NCBI RefSeq assembly: GCF_000350225.1
Contig: NW_005178504.1
Coordinates: 176,205-240,204 of the forward strand
DNA from: Chondrus crispus
Taxonomy: Eukaryota > Rhodophyta > Florideophyceae > Gigartinales > Gigartinaceae
Direction of reading: 5' to 3'
Length of the DNA stretch: 64,000 nt
Numbering within the stretch: the first letter of the stretch is position 1; each line of letters starts with the position of its first letter. The translations under genes were made by a program, and so were the position numbers. The notes beneath the pieces were generated by a model. The model was not told where the DNA came from and did no database searches. It was given only the letters and a program-made list of their open reading frames with translations. Shown here piece after piece: positions 31,865-43,318 of this stretch.

Positions 31865-34800
31865 AGTGGGGAATCTCGCATGAGCCGCGAGAGGCACAGG
31901 GTCGACGTACTGTGCCCGGGGCTCAGCCCCGTTCCCCGTCTCTAAAGGAAAAATTTGGCCCCGATGAGGAGGTTGATGGGTGGGTTTATAAGCCCAAAGG
32001 GCCAGCTCAGGTCAAGAAAATTTTGAGCCGAGCCAGAGATCATCCGTTGGAAGAAGTTCGAAGACCCTGGTATAGGGTTAAGCGAAGGGAGTGTCCCGAG
32101 AAGATTTTGGTTCTTACGCGAAAAAACTATAAAGTTTACGCGGACATTGGACCAACAGTTGGATTGATGAGCCGGGTGTTGTCTGTATTAGACACCGGCG
32201 CGGGACCAAACCTTGTGCGAAAATCGGAACTCCCGGCTGGAATGGAATCTGTAGTGTCCTACGGACCGACCCAAGACATTGGCGACGCGAATAACAGGCC
32301 ACTCCAGACTCTCGGAACCATCAAGATGCCCTTGAGACTGGGACGATTTGTGGCTGCTGCCGATTTTATTGTGTGCGAAAAGCTCGCGGTACCGCTAATT
32401 CTAGCCGCGGACTACTGTGACCGGTTTGTGGAAGCAATTTATCCAAGGAAGAAAACGGTTGAGTTGGCGGATTTCTCGGAGGTTCCGATAGTTAGGCGGT
32501 TCTCGACGAGAAAAGGGAAGAAGAATCGCGTCCCGGGAGAGGACGAGAACGATGGAAAGGTGGAGCGAATTTCCCCTAAGGTGAAAGTGGTAAGAGCCAC
32601 GACTATCGAGCCAGGGACGCAACGCGTCGTGGAATGCACCTCGAAGAGGGCGGGCTTGGTTGTGGTTCAGCCGTACTCGTCGTTGTACGAAAGGCACGGG
32701 TTGACGTGCACGAATGGTGTCGTTCAGGTTGAGCATGACAGGCCATTTCGTTACTCGTTGCGAATTTTAGGACGTACCTTGTCAGGGTACAAAAAGGCCA
32801 GGTGGTGGCAGAATTATTACCGCATCCGAGAGCCGCGCTCGAGAGCAAAACCACCATCGGTGAAGTTCTCGGAATTCAAGAAAGGAAGAAGGAAAATTTT
32901 CCTAATTCCACCAAGGCGCCTACGGGCGAGACAAGATGCGAACCGTCGGATCAAGGCCGCCAGGACCAGCCAGAAGAACGGTCGGCAGGGCTCTCCGCGT
33001 CGGCATCTACGAAGCCGCAACGCAGGATTGAGCCGCCACCGCCGGACGTGGAGGACCTCGACCTGAGCCACGTGCCGGAACGGCTGCGCGAGCGGTTCCG
33101 TCGGATGTTGAAGAAGTATTCAAGGATGTGGGATGGGACGCTTCGCGAAATTAATACCACAGTCCATCGGACCGAGCTGATCCCCGAGACTCGTCCCATC
33201 GCACAAGCCCTGTATCGGGCCGTACCTAAAGCCCGCGAAGTAGAAGATGCAGAGGTGCAGAAGATGTTAGAGGCAGGAGTGATAGAACCAGCGCAGTCAG
33301 AATGGGCGTCGCCCGTGTTGCTGGTGCCCAAGCCGGACGGGTCAATGCGTTTTTGCGTAGACTACCGCAGGTTGAACGCAGTGACGGTGAAGGACACGTA
33401 CCCTTTACGGCGTATGGATGAGTGTCTAGATTCGCTTGGTGACACCAAGGTTTTCTCCGCGTTGGACGCGATTTCGGGATATTGGCAGATGCCTATCCCT
33501 GAGTGCGATCGCGACAAGACCGCATTTTCGTGTCACTCAGGACTGTATCGCTTCTCAAGAATGCCCTTCGGGCTAACCAACTCGCCAGCGACGTTCCAGA
33601 GAGCAATGGACATCCTGCTCTCCCCGTTCCGTTGGCAATGCTGTTTGGTGTATCTAGACGACAAATTAATTTTTAGCAAGTCGTGGGAGGAGCACATCGT
33701 GCACGTGGATGAGATATTTTCTGTATTGGAGAAGGCAGGTGTGAAGCTCAAGCTTCGCAAGTGCGAATTTTTCGTGGAAAAGATCAAGTACCTGGGCCAC
33801 GTCGTCCGCCCAGGTACTCTAGAAGTTGATGTCGCTCGAACCGCCGCGTTGGAACAAGTGCAGTACCCGAGAACACACAGCTTAGAAGCTTCCTGGGACT
33901 TTGCAATGTCTACCGCAGGTTCGTTCCGCATTATGCGAAAATTGCGCAACCTCTAAACCAACTGTTGAAGAAAGGACAACCGGTCCAGTTGGAAGGATTC
34001 GACGAACCGTGCTAGAAAGCTTTTCATAAGCTCAAGAACGCCATCTTGGCACCGCCGGTGTTGGCGCTGCCGAAAAAGGACCTACCCTACTCGGTAGATA
34101 CCGATGCAAGCGACTATCAAATCGGCGCTGCATTATTTCAAACACACCCGGATGCGCAACTCAAACCCATCGGGTTCTTTTCAAGAACGTTAGCCGCAGC
34201 CGAGAGAAACTATTCTGTATCAGAAAAAGAATTTCTAGCGGTAATTTGGGCCGTACAGACTTTAAGACCATATCTATATGGCGAGCACTTCGTCGTGCAT
34301 ACCGACCATGCCTCATTGAGGTGGTTGATGAACGTAACCGACCCCAGCGGGGGATTAATCCGATGGAGGCTACGCCTCTCGGAATTTGATTTTGAAATCA
34401 AGTACAAAAAGGGAGAGGCTAACAGCCAGGCGGACGCTTTGTCAAGGTTGCGAACCGCAGGAGAAACCGTCGACGAAATTGACGACGAAATCCCATGCTT
34501 TACGGCCGAACCGGCCGAGGGTACAGTGGAGGACGAGGAAAGTTTTGACGCGATAGACGACATCCTCGCTGTTGAGGGGGGGACCGCCCCTGATCGCCTC
34601 GATCAATTCCAAGCTGTCACTCCGGAGGAGCTCATTCGCGAGCAAGCCGTCGACCCCTTCTGCAATCGCATCGAGGAAGAAATGGACGCCGGAAAGGTGA
34701 GAACGTTCAGCGTGGAGACCGAGGAACTCGAAGGAACTCTATGCCGTACCGCGGCAGAGTTTGTACAAGTGGTGATACCACAATCATTAAGGGACCGCGT

Positions 34801-36312
34801 CCTAGGGTTGAGCCACTACGCAAAATTGGCAGGCCACCCGGGAGGCAGGAAACTTTACAAGACATTGAGAAGATATTTTTATTGGCCTACGATGGCCCTA
34901 GACTGCTACGCAGTCGCGAAGAATTGCGCCGCGTGTGCGCGGGAAAGGGTGAAGTTAAGAAAAAACACGAAGGAAATGAAGCTGTTCACGCCCAAAGCCC
35001 CGCTGGAGTTTGTCGCCATCGACATCCTCGGCGAGTTAATCACAACTAAGCGAGGGAATCGGTATATTCTCGTGATCAGCGATCGATACTCGAAACTGGT
35101 ACGAACCGTACCGTTGAAGAAGATATCAGCTGCGCACATCGCACAAGCCTTCGTTCACCATTGGGTATTCGTGTACAGACCGCCGGTCAAGCTGCTGTCC
35201 GACAATGGAACACAGTTCACGGCCCGGTTCTTTCAGAACGTCTGCCGAATTCTCGGCATACGCAATGTGTTCACGACTACGTACCACCCGCAAGCCAACG
35301 GCCAAGTTGAGAGGTTTAACCGCACGCTGACTTCTGCGTTGCGAAAATATGTTGGAGAGCATCCCAAGGACTGGGACCTATTTAGCGACGCTGTGACGTT
35401 CGCATACAACACGCAAGTTCATCGAACTACGAACATCGCGCCCTTCGAGCTGGTGTTAGCTCGGGCGCCGAGAAGCATTGCGTTACAAGCGCAGCCAAGT
35501 TTGGAAGGATTTAGCTCGAATCGAGCGTATTACCTGAAATGGCAGTCGTCGTTGGAAAGCCTGATGAAAGGCGCTGATAAGAGCCTACGAAAAGAACAAG
35601 CGCGCTACAAGCGAAACTTTGACGCAAGGCTTCGCAAGCCGAAGTATGACATCCCTTCAGGATCCTACGTTTTCCCCCGGAAGAAACAGGGGACCGCAAC
35701 AAAACCTAGACACAAGCTGGCACAAGTTGCTACGGGACCGTATGCAGTCAGAAATCAGATAAGAACACGGTTGTCATCGCCATAGGCGACCAAGAAGAGC
35801 GCGTGTCGCGAGATAGAGTCGAATTGGCTCCTAGTCCCATGGACTACAGGCCGATATCAGGCCTACGACAGGCTCTACAGTTCCTCAGCGGACGTGAGGG
35901 GAATCAAGAACGCGACGCGATGGAGAGTGAGGAAGGTCCTCCCACGCGAGCGCAGATGTTAGAGGACGAGGAAGATGTTGTCAGTCGAAACCCGTCCGCG
36001 GAGATACCGCAAGACTTACGGAGGACAAGTAATTCAGAAGAGTTAGAGGAGTCGGAGAATCTTCAGGAGGGGGAAGAAAGTAACCCAGGACGTGAGGAAG
36101 AAAATGAGAATGCCGAGTACGTGATAGAAAAGATCATCGATTACGGGTATCAAGATGAGGAATTAGTCCTCAGGGTGAAATGGTATGGATATGAGACGAA
36201 GGACGCGACGTGGGAACCAGTCGCGCAATTACCGCGCAGCGCCGTGGTGAGATATTTCCGAAGGAAGAAGTTATCCTTGCCGTCGCAAGTCGGACGCGCC
36301 CAAGCGGGGTAA
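31738..36312 (+). pseudogene. pol: Element C pol with chromodomain, frameshifted
   Basis: The frame lies -1 to gag and is open from at least 31627, overlapping the gag end. Protease DTGAG is at about 32191, intact. One base is lost near 32752, another near 33880, a TAG replaces AAG at 34013-34015, and a further shift lies near 35750. RT keeps YLDD (33651-33662) but the next residues are KL where A and B have II. RNase H lies around 34080-34470. Integrase has HYAKLAGHPGG and NCAAC, then AIDILGE (35018), LLSDNGTQF (35196) and NGQVERFNR (35296), then ATGPY (35734). The chromodomain is at about 36110-36270 with VKWYGYETKDATWEP. Inactive as it stands. Confidence 0.93.
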
Positions 36313-39300
36313 CACCCGTTGGGATGTCGTCAAGTTGGAATTGGTACTTTGAGACGCGGCGCGAAGACAGGGAAGAGTGGTGCTCACAAGAGTCTGGAAA
36401 AGGGGGAAGTCAGAGTGAGGCGTGCCAGAAAGGCAAAGGGGCGGAGTCCAGTTAAAGGATGGAGCGGATACGCGATTCGTGTTTGAGGCGTTAGAGGGAT
36501 AGGAGATTCTCAGAGGAGGCACGGAGTCTACAGGATCACCCCCACGCGTCATCAACGGACAGAGAAGGAATGACGTTTCAATCAGCGGTCCGCACCAGTG
36601 AAGCGTAATTTAATTCAAAAAAACATGGATGGGCCGCCGGTGGGCTGTCAAACGATCGGCATAAGTCGTAGACGGAGCTCCAACCAGTCTCCGAAAAATT
36701 AACTATAATTCAGGGAATTGCCCGCACTTGTACGAAATGTTGTTGGCAATTTTCACACCGACCGCATACACACTCAAGACTTGCCACAGGCGAAGCCATG
36801 ACCGATCGCACCCAAGGGCACTTGCCCAGTTCATTTGCAACGCCTACAGTTCGCTCGACGAGCGACAAGATGATTCCGCATGGACCATGACCGCCTTGAC
36901 TCGCCGACACCACGTGCACTTGCACGACCACGTACAAAGACTGAGGACGTCCGTACTCCTTCCGAAAGAGCCGAAGGGTGCATAAGACCCTGGCCGATGG
37001 CATCACAGTGCTGCCAGCCTGTTTTATTATGCGTACCATTCCCCTATTGACTTCATGATCAAGGGGGACATTCATGTGTTAGGATGATCAACCGGGAAGA
37101 AGTTTTGTCGCGCACACTTTTTTGGACTACGAGCGAACTACTTACTGGCTTGCCACTATAACCCCCTACCTTCCCCACGTTTTTGTTTTCGTTGGTGTAT
37201 TTATTTTTGTTTTTGTTTTGTGACGTACAGAACGCGAACCCCGCGTCGCGAACGACCACGAACAAGATTTTCGACGTCAGTCCATCAAGGTACCCAGACC
37301 AAGTCAGAGCGGCGACTCGACGATCGCCATCGAAGAACCATGCGGTGTGCACACCGAGAAGGAGAACGAGTTCTTTTGCTTTGTTTCTCGTCACACAAAG
37401 GCGTTGCGCTACGATGTTTCGTCTTTCTACCATGAGGGCCCTACTGTACACGCGAACGGAGAGGAGTCCGAGGGACCGAAGTTAACTCGGCAACCGAAGA
37501 TCGCGCTCGTCATGGGAATCTACTCCCACGAAACTGCCTAACCGCCAGCTACCCTGTTTTACTACCAACGGCATTGCTAACAGCAGCTAGAGCTGTCAAG
37601 CTCAGAAAGAGAGCGAAATTGGGGATTTGTCAGCGGAGATGAGACCAGGACGACTGGAGTGTTTGGAGGCAAAGCTTGCTGTGTAAGAGATCGAGGGAGG
37701 TAATCCCGAATGACGATGTCCAAGTAACTGTCACCGCACGCCTGGGGGGTACCCCAGTACGACGAAGATCGATCCAATATTTTTTTTGATGACCTACCCT
37801 TACCAGCGACTATTCACGTGCGTCGACTTCCGTGTTCACGTCCGCGGAGCACAGGAGGAAAAGAACAACAAAAGAGAGCTGGGAGACGAATTGTGATATT
37901 TTTATCATCACTCGATGAGCCTTTTGCTGACGACCCGACTACTCCCATACTGTTTCAGGTCTTGCAAAGCACTGTACCCATCACCGCACTAATTTTGACT
38001 TCCGCACTCGCCCACGTCGACTTAAAATTAGTTCCATTTTTTTTGTTGACGCGACTATACGACTGAGTCGAAGTCAGGGGAACATTCGGAAGAGAAATTT
38101 AATTTGTGACCTCTAAGGACTCAAGGTTACGCCAGCTAAACGTACACGGCCTACGTTGTTTCTCTCTTTCCAGAGTTATACCGTGTGTGGGGCTGTCAGT
38201 GCAGGCCGGGACGAAAGTGAGAAGGAATGTGTGAAGGAACCAATTGCGCTCGACGCTAGGAGACCGTCGGAGGAGATGAAGGGTGAAGTGGACATTTTAC
38301 CTTGGAGGAACTGTACAGTGTACCTCAAAATTTTGTTGTCGTCTGCTCTCGGCGAGCTTGACTGAGTGACCGAACGCGGTAATGATTCATTTTTATTTTC
38401 ATTGTGAAATCCCGAAACTCACCCGTGTCTCTCAGAAGTCAATAATAATGAGCTTCGCAAACGAAGTGCCGAGGCCGTGCGGCGTCGTCACAATGACAAG
38501 GAGCCGTGTGAGACTGAGTTGGGGAAGGAGGAGAAAAAGAGAAGGACAAGAGAAGGGAATGGATATGAGGAGATGCGACCGCGGCGACGGGGCGTGTGAG
38601 AAAAGAGAAAAAAATGGACGAAGAGGAGGCGACCGCCCAGAGGAGAGACCAGAGCCGCGTCGCTTTGGGAAGACGATTCGTCTTTGATGGAGGGTTACGT
38701 CGCAGCTAGAGAAATAGCTGCGAGATAAAGAGAGGGAATTCGGGGATGCAAATCGGGAAAAGAGAAGGAAGTTGGCAGAAGAGAAGGAAGGAGTGCTGAG
38801 CTGGAAGAGGATAGCTGGGATCACGCTTCACGACTTGCAGTTAAAATTCGTGCACGCGGGAGGCGCCCGGGCTGAGAACGACGAAGGGGATCAAGTTTCG
38901 ATCGTGTTAGAAGACCTGTTGATTTTTTTGTGTTGTTGCGTGACTACGGGTCGAAAACTGGATAGCAAAGGAGTGCGTTCGCCGCACTCTGCCTCTCGCC
39001 ATCGGCGATAAGAGTCGTCAGGGGCGAAGTACGGTACGCTCAAGAGTGGGAACGAAGAGACCCCTCTCCGCACAGCTCGAATAAGAAGGAAAAAGAGGCT
39101 AGGAATTTTCCTAAGCGTAGAGCTCACGCCAGAACCGTAACAAAAGGAGGCACATGTCGTCCAGATTTGAACCACGGGCTCAGGATCAATCAGGACACTC
39201 GTCCACGTGTAAACTTCGTGCATGCTACTTAAACCCGGCAAGGCTTATGCCTCGACGACGCAGCCGCAATACGTCGACAATGAATTGCTTCTCACAAGGG

Positions 39301-39670
39301 CTCCCCAGGGACAGTGTGGCGATGACGTCACAGAGAAAGGGGAGAGAGACAGTGGGAAGTGGAGGCATGCGAGGGCAAGAAATCCAAGGAGTGAAAATAA
39401 TGCCATGACCCGACACCTGGCTCCGCAAGGTAAAAGAAAGAGGAGGCACTGAAGAGAACGAAAGGCGGGAATAGAAACAGGAGCTCGACCGTAAAAGAGG
39501 AGGTAACCGAGGGCCGTTTTGTACGCGGCCTGCTCGACGATGGGAAATGGGGTGCTTGTGAAGAGGGGGAATGCAAAGGGACGACAGATACGCAGAGGAT
39601 TCACCTTTTATTAATCCTAAAGGGGAACGGAGGTGAAGATGGACATGAGGGGTCCGCCGCAGATGGCAGA
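36313..39670. other. Region between pol and opposite-strand gene of element C
   Basis: About 3.4 kb with no recognised gene. A block near 36600-36650 (AATTTAATTCAAAAAAACATGG) resembles, on the opposite strand, the T-run block of A (5095-5150) and of B (47090-47140). The position corresponds to the same gap in A and B, so this long region is a constant feature of the family. Confidence 0.6.
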
Positions 39671-41522
39671 TCAAGGGAGCGGAACACCGGAGGATCCTTC
39701 CTTCGGCAGAGAAGTAATCAGCCGGGCTAGGACTCGTAGGTCCTCCAGAGTTGCGCCCCGAAGGGCCTCTACCTCCACGCCGTGAGCGCGAAGAAAGCGA
39801 TGATAGGCGCCAGCGGCGGCGTTGTTTTCTTTAGGAATTGAGGGTGACGGGGGAGCTAAGGCAAGCGTGACGATGGGTTCCTCACGTACAGGGGAAATCT
39901 GACGTGGGGTCGGACCCACGTCAGACGGCGGCACTTCCCGGACTGATAGGGTTTCGGTTGAGATTGTTGAGGGAAACACGACGCGAGGAGGACTTTCGCG
40001 TGTGAATGGACACACAGGAGGGGGTGTGGTAGTGAACGAGCCGGCTGAGGTGGAATTGCAGGCAAAGACGGCTCGGTGAGACAAGGCGTTGGGGACTGTA
40101 CGTCTGGCGTGGAAGGTTGGACCGCGGAACGAGGAGACGAAGGGCCGGACGGTCGAGAGCACACGCTCTCTGCACGAGGGTCCACGCCTCGCTCGGGAAC
40201 CGCGTCGGGGATGGGGATTTAATTCCCGAACTGTAGACTCAGTCGAGCTTCTGAGGACGAGCACAACGTCGACGTCCAGGGGTTAAACCAGATGAAGTCA
40301 CCCGCCGCACTGTGACTACGTCCGGGAGAAAAGGAGGGACGTCGCTTTGCGAAGGAGCGGGAAGAGTTGTGAGGGGGAACGCTGTCCCAGTCGATCTACC
40401 TAATCTTGTCGAGCAGCGAGTGCAGCTCGAGGTCGGTGTCGGCGCCACCCAGGGGGACAGTGTAATCCAGAAGGCACATGAGCTCAACGAGCTTCGGGGG
40501 AAGGTACCACAGACGCCAACAATCATACGCCTCCCAGAGCAAGGTGCCAGCGACCTTCACGCACCACTCGGTCATGAAGACAACCCACAACCCGTGTCGG
40601 GGGTCGTTCAGGTGGCTGCCGAAGTATGTAAGGATGGGGCCCAATTCCGACCAAAATCCTTGGCAGACTTCAAACTGACCCCACCATGAGAGAAGCTGCA
40701 GGTATCGGTTGACGTAGTGTGACCGCGCGATCTCCCCGCCTCGATCATTTGGTATGCCAGGAAGTATCCTGTGTCCGACCTCATTTTGCGCTCGTACCGA
40801 ACGGTGTGTTGGAAGAAGAAGTGGTTCCCGTGTTTCATGCGCCGGAAATTAGCAGGGAGAATCGCACGCGTCCACGACATTGCGTCATTCGTCACTGTCA
40901 ATTGGTTATGCCATAAGCGGTCCGCTTCCAGTACGGGGTCACCATGGGTCCAACTGAGGAGACTGTCAAGATAATGGCGCTCCCCCTCCGTGCGGAATTT
41001 CCACGTGTCGCAGCCGAAGGAAGGAGGAATAAGGGTGTCGGTCAAATGGAGGTCAAGCCGGGCGAGTACAGTGTCCATGAATCGCAGGGACAAGGTGCGA
41101 CGGCCGCGTGGAGAGGAGTGACGAAGGATGGAGGTAGGAATGGCAATGCGGGCGCGCCAGTCAAAGGTGCGAATGGCTTGTAGGGGTAGTTGACCGGGTA
41201 ACATGCCAGCACCGTCTGCAAAACTATGTTCGATGGCAGCAACGTCGCGGACGCCCACAGGGGAGAACCACTGGGAAGAGGCAAATAGGGAAGGATGTTC
41301 ACGCATGGATTTGTCTTGCAGCTCATCGAGCGAGGGGTATCGACGGGCTACCCGAGAAGAATGGTAGCCCGGATGAAAGGCCGGTTCGGTAGGGTTGGTA
41401 ACAGGAGGAAGACGGGGTATGGAAGGAAGACCCCGGGGCACTTCGGGCTTGCGAGGAAAGCCCACACCCGGACGCTTACGGGTGGCACTATCGTCCGAGT
41501 GTTCCGACGGAGAAGGAAGCAT
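39671..41522 (-). pseudogene. Opposite-strand gene of element C, unknown protein, broken
   Basis: From ATG 41522 the product aligns with the A gene along its length: SFGCDTWKFRTEGER, LWHNQLTVTNDAM, FFQHTVRYERKMRSDTGYF, GPILTYFGSHL, LLWEAYDCWRLWYLP, VPLGGADTD, and a closing module with VEALRGATLEDLRVLAR. Lesions: one G lost in a G run near 40735, a TAG at 40398-40396, and a TAA near 40222. The Pro/Ser linker is longer than in A and includes STETLSVRE. The ATG lies 114 bases from the polypurine tract. The protein is longer than that of A only in the linker. No known domain recognised. Confidence 0.85.
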
Positions 41523-41635
41523 GGTATTTTCGTCTTACCCTTGTAAGAACGCCGCGCAGAGTGATTGATGACTGGGAAACACGGTAAGGAACGGCAGGAG
41601 ATTATACGATGGCTTGGCGCTGTACAAGGGCGCTC

Positions 41636-41647
41636 AGGAGGGGGATA
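41636..41647 (+). other. Polypurine tract of element C
   Basis: AGGAGGGGGATA immediately before the LTR start TGTAGTGCAAT at 41648. Confidence 0.8.
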
Positions 41648-42704
41648 TGTAGTGCAATAATGGGCTCTACAGGGGGGTGAAAAGGAAGGAAAATATTTGG
41701 ATTTGGATATGAAAAGTAGTCCGGGTTGGGGGGGACACACGTGTGAATAATTGCACAGTTTTAAAATTTAATTATTTTATTTAGTTAATTAGTTGGCATT
41801 AATTTTGCTGACACTAGATTAGATCTAGGATCTAGCGCCGCGAGCTACTGTAGAGGCTCCGGCGGGGCGATATATACCTTAGCCCTCTGACCACCAAGTC
41901 AGTAAAGGTAACCCGAGTTCCCGGAGTTGAATGTCGCCTTGGTCGAAGTCCGTCTCTACCAAGACGCTCCCTTTTACCCAAGCCTACGGCATCTTCTATC
42001 GCTCGGGGTTCCCTTTTCTTTTTCCTCTATTTCCCTATCCTTTTCTATCCCTAACCCTACCTATTTTTCCCTTATCTTGTGTTGGTGCCATCGGCCTCGG
42101 TTGCGACCGAACCGGTGTAAGTGTTTCGAGCCATCGGGCGACACAGTTGACGTAGCGCTGCTACTGTGACCCATTTTTCCGACGGAGACTGTTGCAACGA
42201 CGTCTCCCTCGAAGGGCCCCGTCGTCGTACGAGCCAGTGTTGGTACCATCGGTGTCGGTCGCGACCGAACCGGTGTAGGTGTTTCGAGCCATCGGGCGGC
42301 ACGGTTGGCGTAGCGCTGCTACTTTCATTTCATCCCGTCGGGCTGCGTTGCGACGCCCCCGTCGAAGGCCTTGTCGCGTCACAAGGTGTCGAAGAAGCTC
42401 AACGAGCATTGGCCTTACAACTCAGTGGAACCGGGGTACCTACGTACGCGCCCCACCCCACACTCGTCGAGCAGATCTCTTCGCAAGTCTCTACCACACC
42501 GATCCCGGGCCGGGCTATTTCTCTGTGCCCACCCCCCTTATCAGGGATCTGAGCTACTACGAGTCGCAAGCTCGTTTAAACGGAGAAGGGAGAGTCGGAC
42601 ACTCCGTAGCGCTGTGCCATCGGCAGTTCTTCTTTTTGTTGCTGTTGTTGTTTTTGCTGGACCATCGGACCGCGGTCTCTGCCCGATAGGCGCATTGCAC
42701 TACA
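41648..42704 (+). repeat. LTR5, 3' LTR of element C
   Basis: 1057 bp, TGTAGTGCAAT to ATTGCACTACA, followed by the duplication CCAAC (42705-42709). It agrees with LTR4 over both ends but not in the middle, where it keeps variants also found in element A (GGGCGGCAC, TTTCGAGCC). Confidence 0.94.
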
Positions 42705-43318
42705 CCAACGCAGTCACTGTTTTGAACGCGGATCCTCGAGAGCCTGAGATGTGCACTCGACCCTCTGCTCCAAGTTCCCCTCTTCCTGCACCGGTCCGTC
42801 CCTCCGCGTCTGAGGCCCCTGTGTGCTTCGTACTTCCTCCCACGAGCTCGGCGGAAACCTTGTCGCTTCGAGTCGTGTCTTCCTCCGACGTGAATCCAAC
42901 CTCACTTCCTGCTTCCCCTTCACGCGAGGGACAGCTCGTCACACCCACCCCAACCTTGCCATTGCCGTCATGTGCGGCACCCGTGGGCTTGACCCGTCCT
43001 CAGGCTCCTCCGCGCATCGAGCTTCCTCCTGCGAGCTGCTCGACGGAAACCATTTCAATCCGGGGAGCACTACCGTCGAACGGAGATGCTACCCCACGTC
43101 CGGCTTCCCGTTCACCTGAGGGGCTCCTCGCCCCTAACTCGGTTCCTCCATCGTCCACACTTCCCAAAGAAAATACCTCTGCTGCTGCCGTTTACCATCG
43201 CCTCCTCATGGCTCATGGTGTGGAGGGAGAAGCTCTCCAGGGGGCGTCCCTAGACGACTTGCGAGTTCTAGCTCGGATTGTCACCTCCCTTCCAAAGAGA
43301 AAATCCCTTGGGGAATAG
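42705..43318 (+). pseudogene. 3' part of the interrupted E/B opposite-strand gene
   Basis: Open from the LTR5 junction to TAG at 43318. It starts with the right copy of the CCAAC duplication, and its product continues where X3 stops: PREPEMCTRPSAP corresponds to PRADDVCPRPSAP of A. The linker holds two related modules, one with SAETLSLRVVSSSD and one with STETISIRGALPS, where A and C show one. The closing module EALQGASLDDLRVLARIVT is almost identical to that of A. The element C insertion cut the gene, so it cannot be expressed whole. Confidence 0.85.

Larger units (their letters stand above)
28401..42704 (+). mobile_element. Element C, 14.3-kb Ty3/Gypsy chromovirus-type retrotransposon
   Basis: Complete from LTR4 to LTR5 with 5-base duplications CCAAC at 28396-28400 and 42705-42709. 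Order: LTR, primer-binding site, gag, pol with chromodomain, a 3.4-kb region, minus-strand gene, polypurine tract, LTR. It sits inside the opposite-strand gene of an older element. Gag is open throughout, but pol has frameshifts and a stop, and the minus-strand gene has stops. The best preserved full-length copy in the window. Confidence 0.95.

Noticed and set aside
38382..38687. Charged open frames in the gap of element C
   Set aside because: Low-complexity Arg/Glu-rich sequence with an open frame on the other strand too; no counterpart at the matching place in A or B.
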